Shown here in pieces: positions 62,773 through 64,000 of a stretch of DNA of 64,000 nt. How positions within the stretch are numbered: position 1 is the first letter of the stretch; each line of letters starts with the position of its first letter. The translations under genes were made by a program, and so were the position numbers. Where the stretch lies: assembly GCF_002210095.1 (NCBI RefSeq), contig NZ_AQQR01000012.1, forward strand, positions 62,001-126,000, given 5' to 3'. The stretch comes from Marinibacterium profundimaris (GTDB taxonomy: Bacteria > Pseudomonadota > Alphaproteobacteria > Rhodobacterales > Rhodobacteraceae). The notes under the pieces are model-generated. The model was not told the origin of the DNA, made no database searches, and saw nothing but the letters and a program-made list of their open reading frames with translations.

Positions 62773-64000
62773 ATGGCCGCAAACGACCTGTGGCGCCTGA
62801 GTGCTGCCGAAACCGCCCGCAAGATCCGCGACGGAGACTTTACCGCCGAAGATGCGGTCGCCTCGGCCATAGGTCGGATGAATGCCGTGAACCCGGGCCT
62901 GAACGCCGTGGTCGAAGACCTCTCTGCCGAGGCGCTGGAGCGCGCGCGGGATCTGGACCGGGCGCGCGGGAATGGCGCCGAACCCGGGCCGCTGCACGGC
63001 GTGCCGGTGACGATCAAGGTCAATGTCGATCAGAAGGGCCATGCCACCACCAACGGGATCCCGGCGCTGAAGGATTTCATCGCACCGGCCAACGCGCCGG
63101 TGGTCGACAACCTGCTGAAGGCCGGCGCCGTGGTGATCGGGCGGACCAACACGCCCGAATTCTCGTTCCGCGCGGATACCGACAACCCGCTTTACGGGCG
63201 CACGCGCAACCCCTGGGGCGACCATGTCTCGCCCGGCGGATCCTCGGGCGGGGCCGGTGCGGCGGTCATGGCCGGGATCGGCGCGCTGGCCCACGGCAAC
63301 GACATCGGCGGCTCGCTGCGCTTTCCGGCGGCGGCCAATGGTGCGGTGACGGTGAAGCCGGGGCTTGGCCGGGTGCCGGCCTGGAACCCCGGTCAGAAGG
63401 CCGAGCGTGGCATGCTGGCGCAATCCATGTCGGTGCAGGGGCTGATCGCCCGCACCGCCGGTGACCTGGCCCTGTCGATGCCCAGCCTGATCGCGCCCGA
63501 TCCGCGCGATCCGTTCCATGTCCCCCTGCCCTTTGCCGGCCCGCCCCGGCCGGTGCCGATCAAGGTCGCCTTCACCAAGCAATGCTTCGGCTTCGACCTG
63601 CACCCCGAGGTCGCCGCAGCACTCGACACCGCCGCCGACGCGCTGAGTGATTCCGGCTATATCGTGGAGGAGATCGATCCGCCCCTGGCCCGCGAGGCGG
63701 GCGAAGACGGCTACCGCGCACTTATGGGCGAGGTCGTCGCGCTTATGAAGCCCGACATCGACGCCCTGGGCTCGGACACGATCAAGGCGATCTTCGCCGA
63801 GTATTTCGATCAATTCCCGCCCTATACCGGCACCGAGCTGCTCCAGAACATGGCCCGGCGCAGCCATTACGCCCGCGCCTGGTCGCTGTTCCTCGAAGAC
63901 TACCCGCTGGTGCTGACCCCTTTCCTGCCGCAGCCCTTCTTCCGCCCCGACCGTGACACCGAAGGCGCCGAGGGCGTGCGCGAGGCGCTGGGCGCGGCGA
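62773..64000 (+). CDS. amidase signature family protein (3' end outside window)
   Basis: About 409 residues of an amidase are visible and the frame is open at the right edge. The Ser-cis-Ser-Lys triad is present: K82 in VTIKVNVDQKG, cis-Ser in SPGGSSGGAG (S157/S158) and the nucleophile S181 in GNDIGGSLRFPAA. The start MAANDLWRLSAAETARKIRDGDFTAEDAV (split for length) is normal for the family. Substrates for this group vary from amides to hydantoinase-type compounds and cannot be assigned. No partner genes are visible at the edge. Confidence 0.9.
   Translation, partial: MAANDLWRLSAAETARKIRDGDFTAEDAVASAIGRMNAVNPGLNAVVEDLSAEALERARDLDRARGNGAEPGPLHGVPVTIKVNVDQKGHATTNGIPALKDFIAPANAPVVDNLLKAGAVVIGRTNTPEFSFRADTDNPLYGRTRNPWGDHVSPGGSSGGAGAAVMAGIGALAHGNDIGGSLRFPAAANGAVTVKPGLGRVPAWNPGQKAERGMLAQSMSVQGLIARTAGDLALSMPSLIAPDPRDPFHVPLPFAGPPRPVPIKVAFTKQCFGFDLHPEVAAALDTAADALSDSGYIVEEIDPPLAREAGEDGYRALMGEVVALMKPDIDALGSDTIKAIFAEYFDQFPPYTGTELLQNMARRSHYARAWSLFLEDYPLVLTPFLPQPFFRPDRDTEGAEGVREALGAA

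Overview
The window is a gene-dense, high-GC chromosomal segment of an alphaproteobacterium, most likely a member of the Rhodobacteraceae/Roseobacter group. Evidence is the aa3 oxidase assembly cluster (ctaC-ctaB-coxF-ctaG-ctaE-SURF1) running directly into threonine synthase and an M16 peptidase, the tolQRAB-pal-cpoB-tilS-ftsH order, the short DEDGAVTVDW-type Flp pilins, and the strong third-position GC bias. I saw no insertion sequence, prophage, CRISPR array, rRNA or tRNA gene. The species cannot be named from the sequence alone.

Layout. 1-7.3 kb (minus strand): a truncated GNAT acetyltransferase, M16 peptidase, thrC, and the cytochrome c oxidase subunit II/III and assembly genes, several joined by 4-base overlaps. 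7.4-13.2 kb (plus): tldD, dprA and topA. 13.3-14.6 kb: the two subunits of a 3-oxoacid CoA-transferase. 14.8-15.7 kb (minus): a periplasmic lytic transglycosylase. 16.0-28.9 kb (plus): a Tad/Flp type IVb pilus locus with three small tandem pilins, cpaB, cpaC, an OmpA-type lipoprotein, cpaE/tadZ, cpaF/tadA, tadB, tadC, two TPR lipoproteins, a prepilin peptidase, and an AAA+ ATPase of unknown role. 29.0-31.4 kb: a divergent MFS exporter/MarR regulator pair. 31.4-34.6 kb: the Lhr-like helicase and PdeM nuclease of the ligase-associated DNA damage response. 34.8-39.5 kb (minus): a membrane LytTR regulator, folD, a MOSC protein and ftsH. 39.6-48.0 kb (minus): tilS, the Tol-Pal cluster with ybgC, a conserved hypothetical gene and a sulfotransferase. 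48.1-50.8 kb (plus): an acyl-CoA synthetase and a membrane protein that looks like a degenerate M48 peptidase. 50.9-54.5 kb: a SPOR-domain protein, upp, a small HTH regulator with a membrane-protein partner, a divergent GNAT gene and a DUF333 lipoprotein. 54.6-57.5 kb (minus): the nucleoside salvage operon cdd-deoA-deoB. 57.9-64.0 kb (plus): a malic enzyme/phosphotransacetylase hybrid, propionyl-CoA synthetase and a truncated amidase.

How the genes work together. The oxidase cluster encodes two structural subunits plus the haem O synthase, CuB chaperone and SURF1 assembly factors; subunit I is not in the window. The Tad locus contains pilin, peptidase, motor, platform and secretin, but no TadE/F/G minor pilins. 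The Tol-Pal genes form a complete envelope-constriction module. cdd, deoA, deoB and upp form a pyrimidine salvage set, and malic enzyme, propionyl-CoA synthetase and the CoA-transferase belong to central C3/C4 carbon metabolism.

The features most worth a second look are two copies of a GTAAAG-N4-CTTTAC palindrome between the small HTH/membrane-protein operon and a GNAT gene, the AAA+ ATPase attached to the Tad locus, the M48-like protein without an intact HExxH, the divergent pilins with terminators between them, and several perfect palindromes and short tandem repeats in intergenic DNA.
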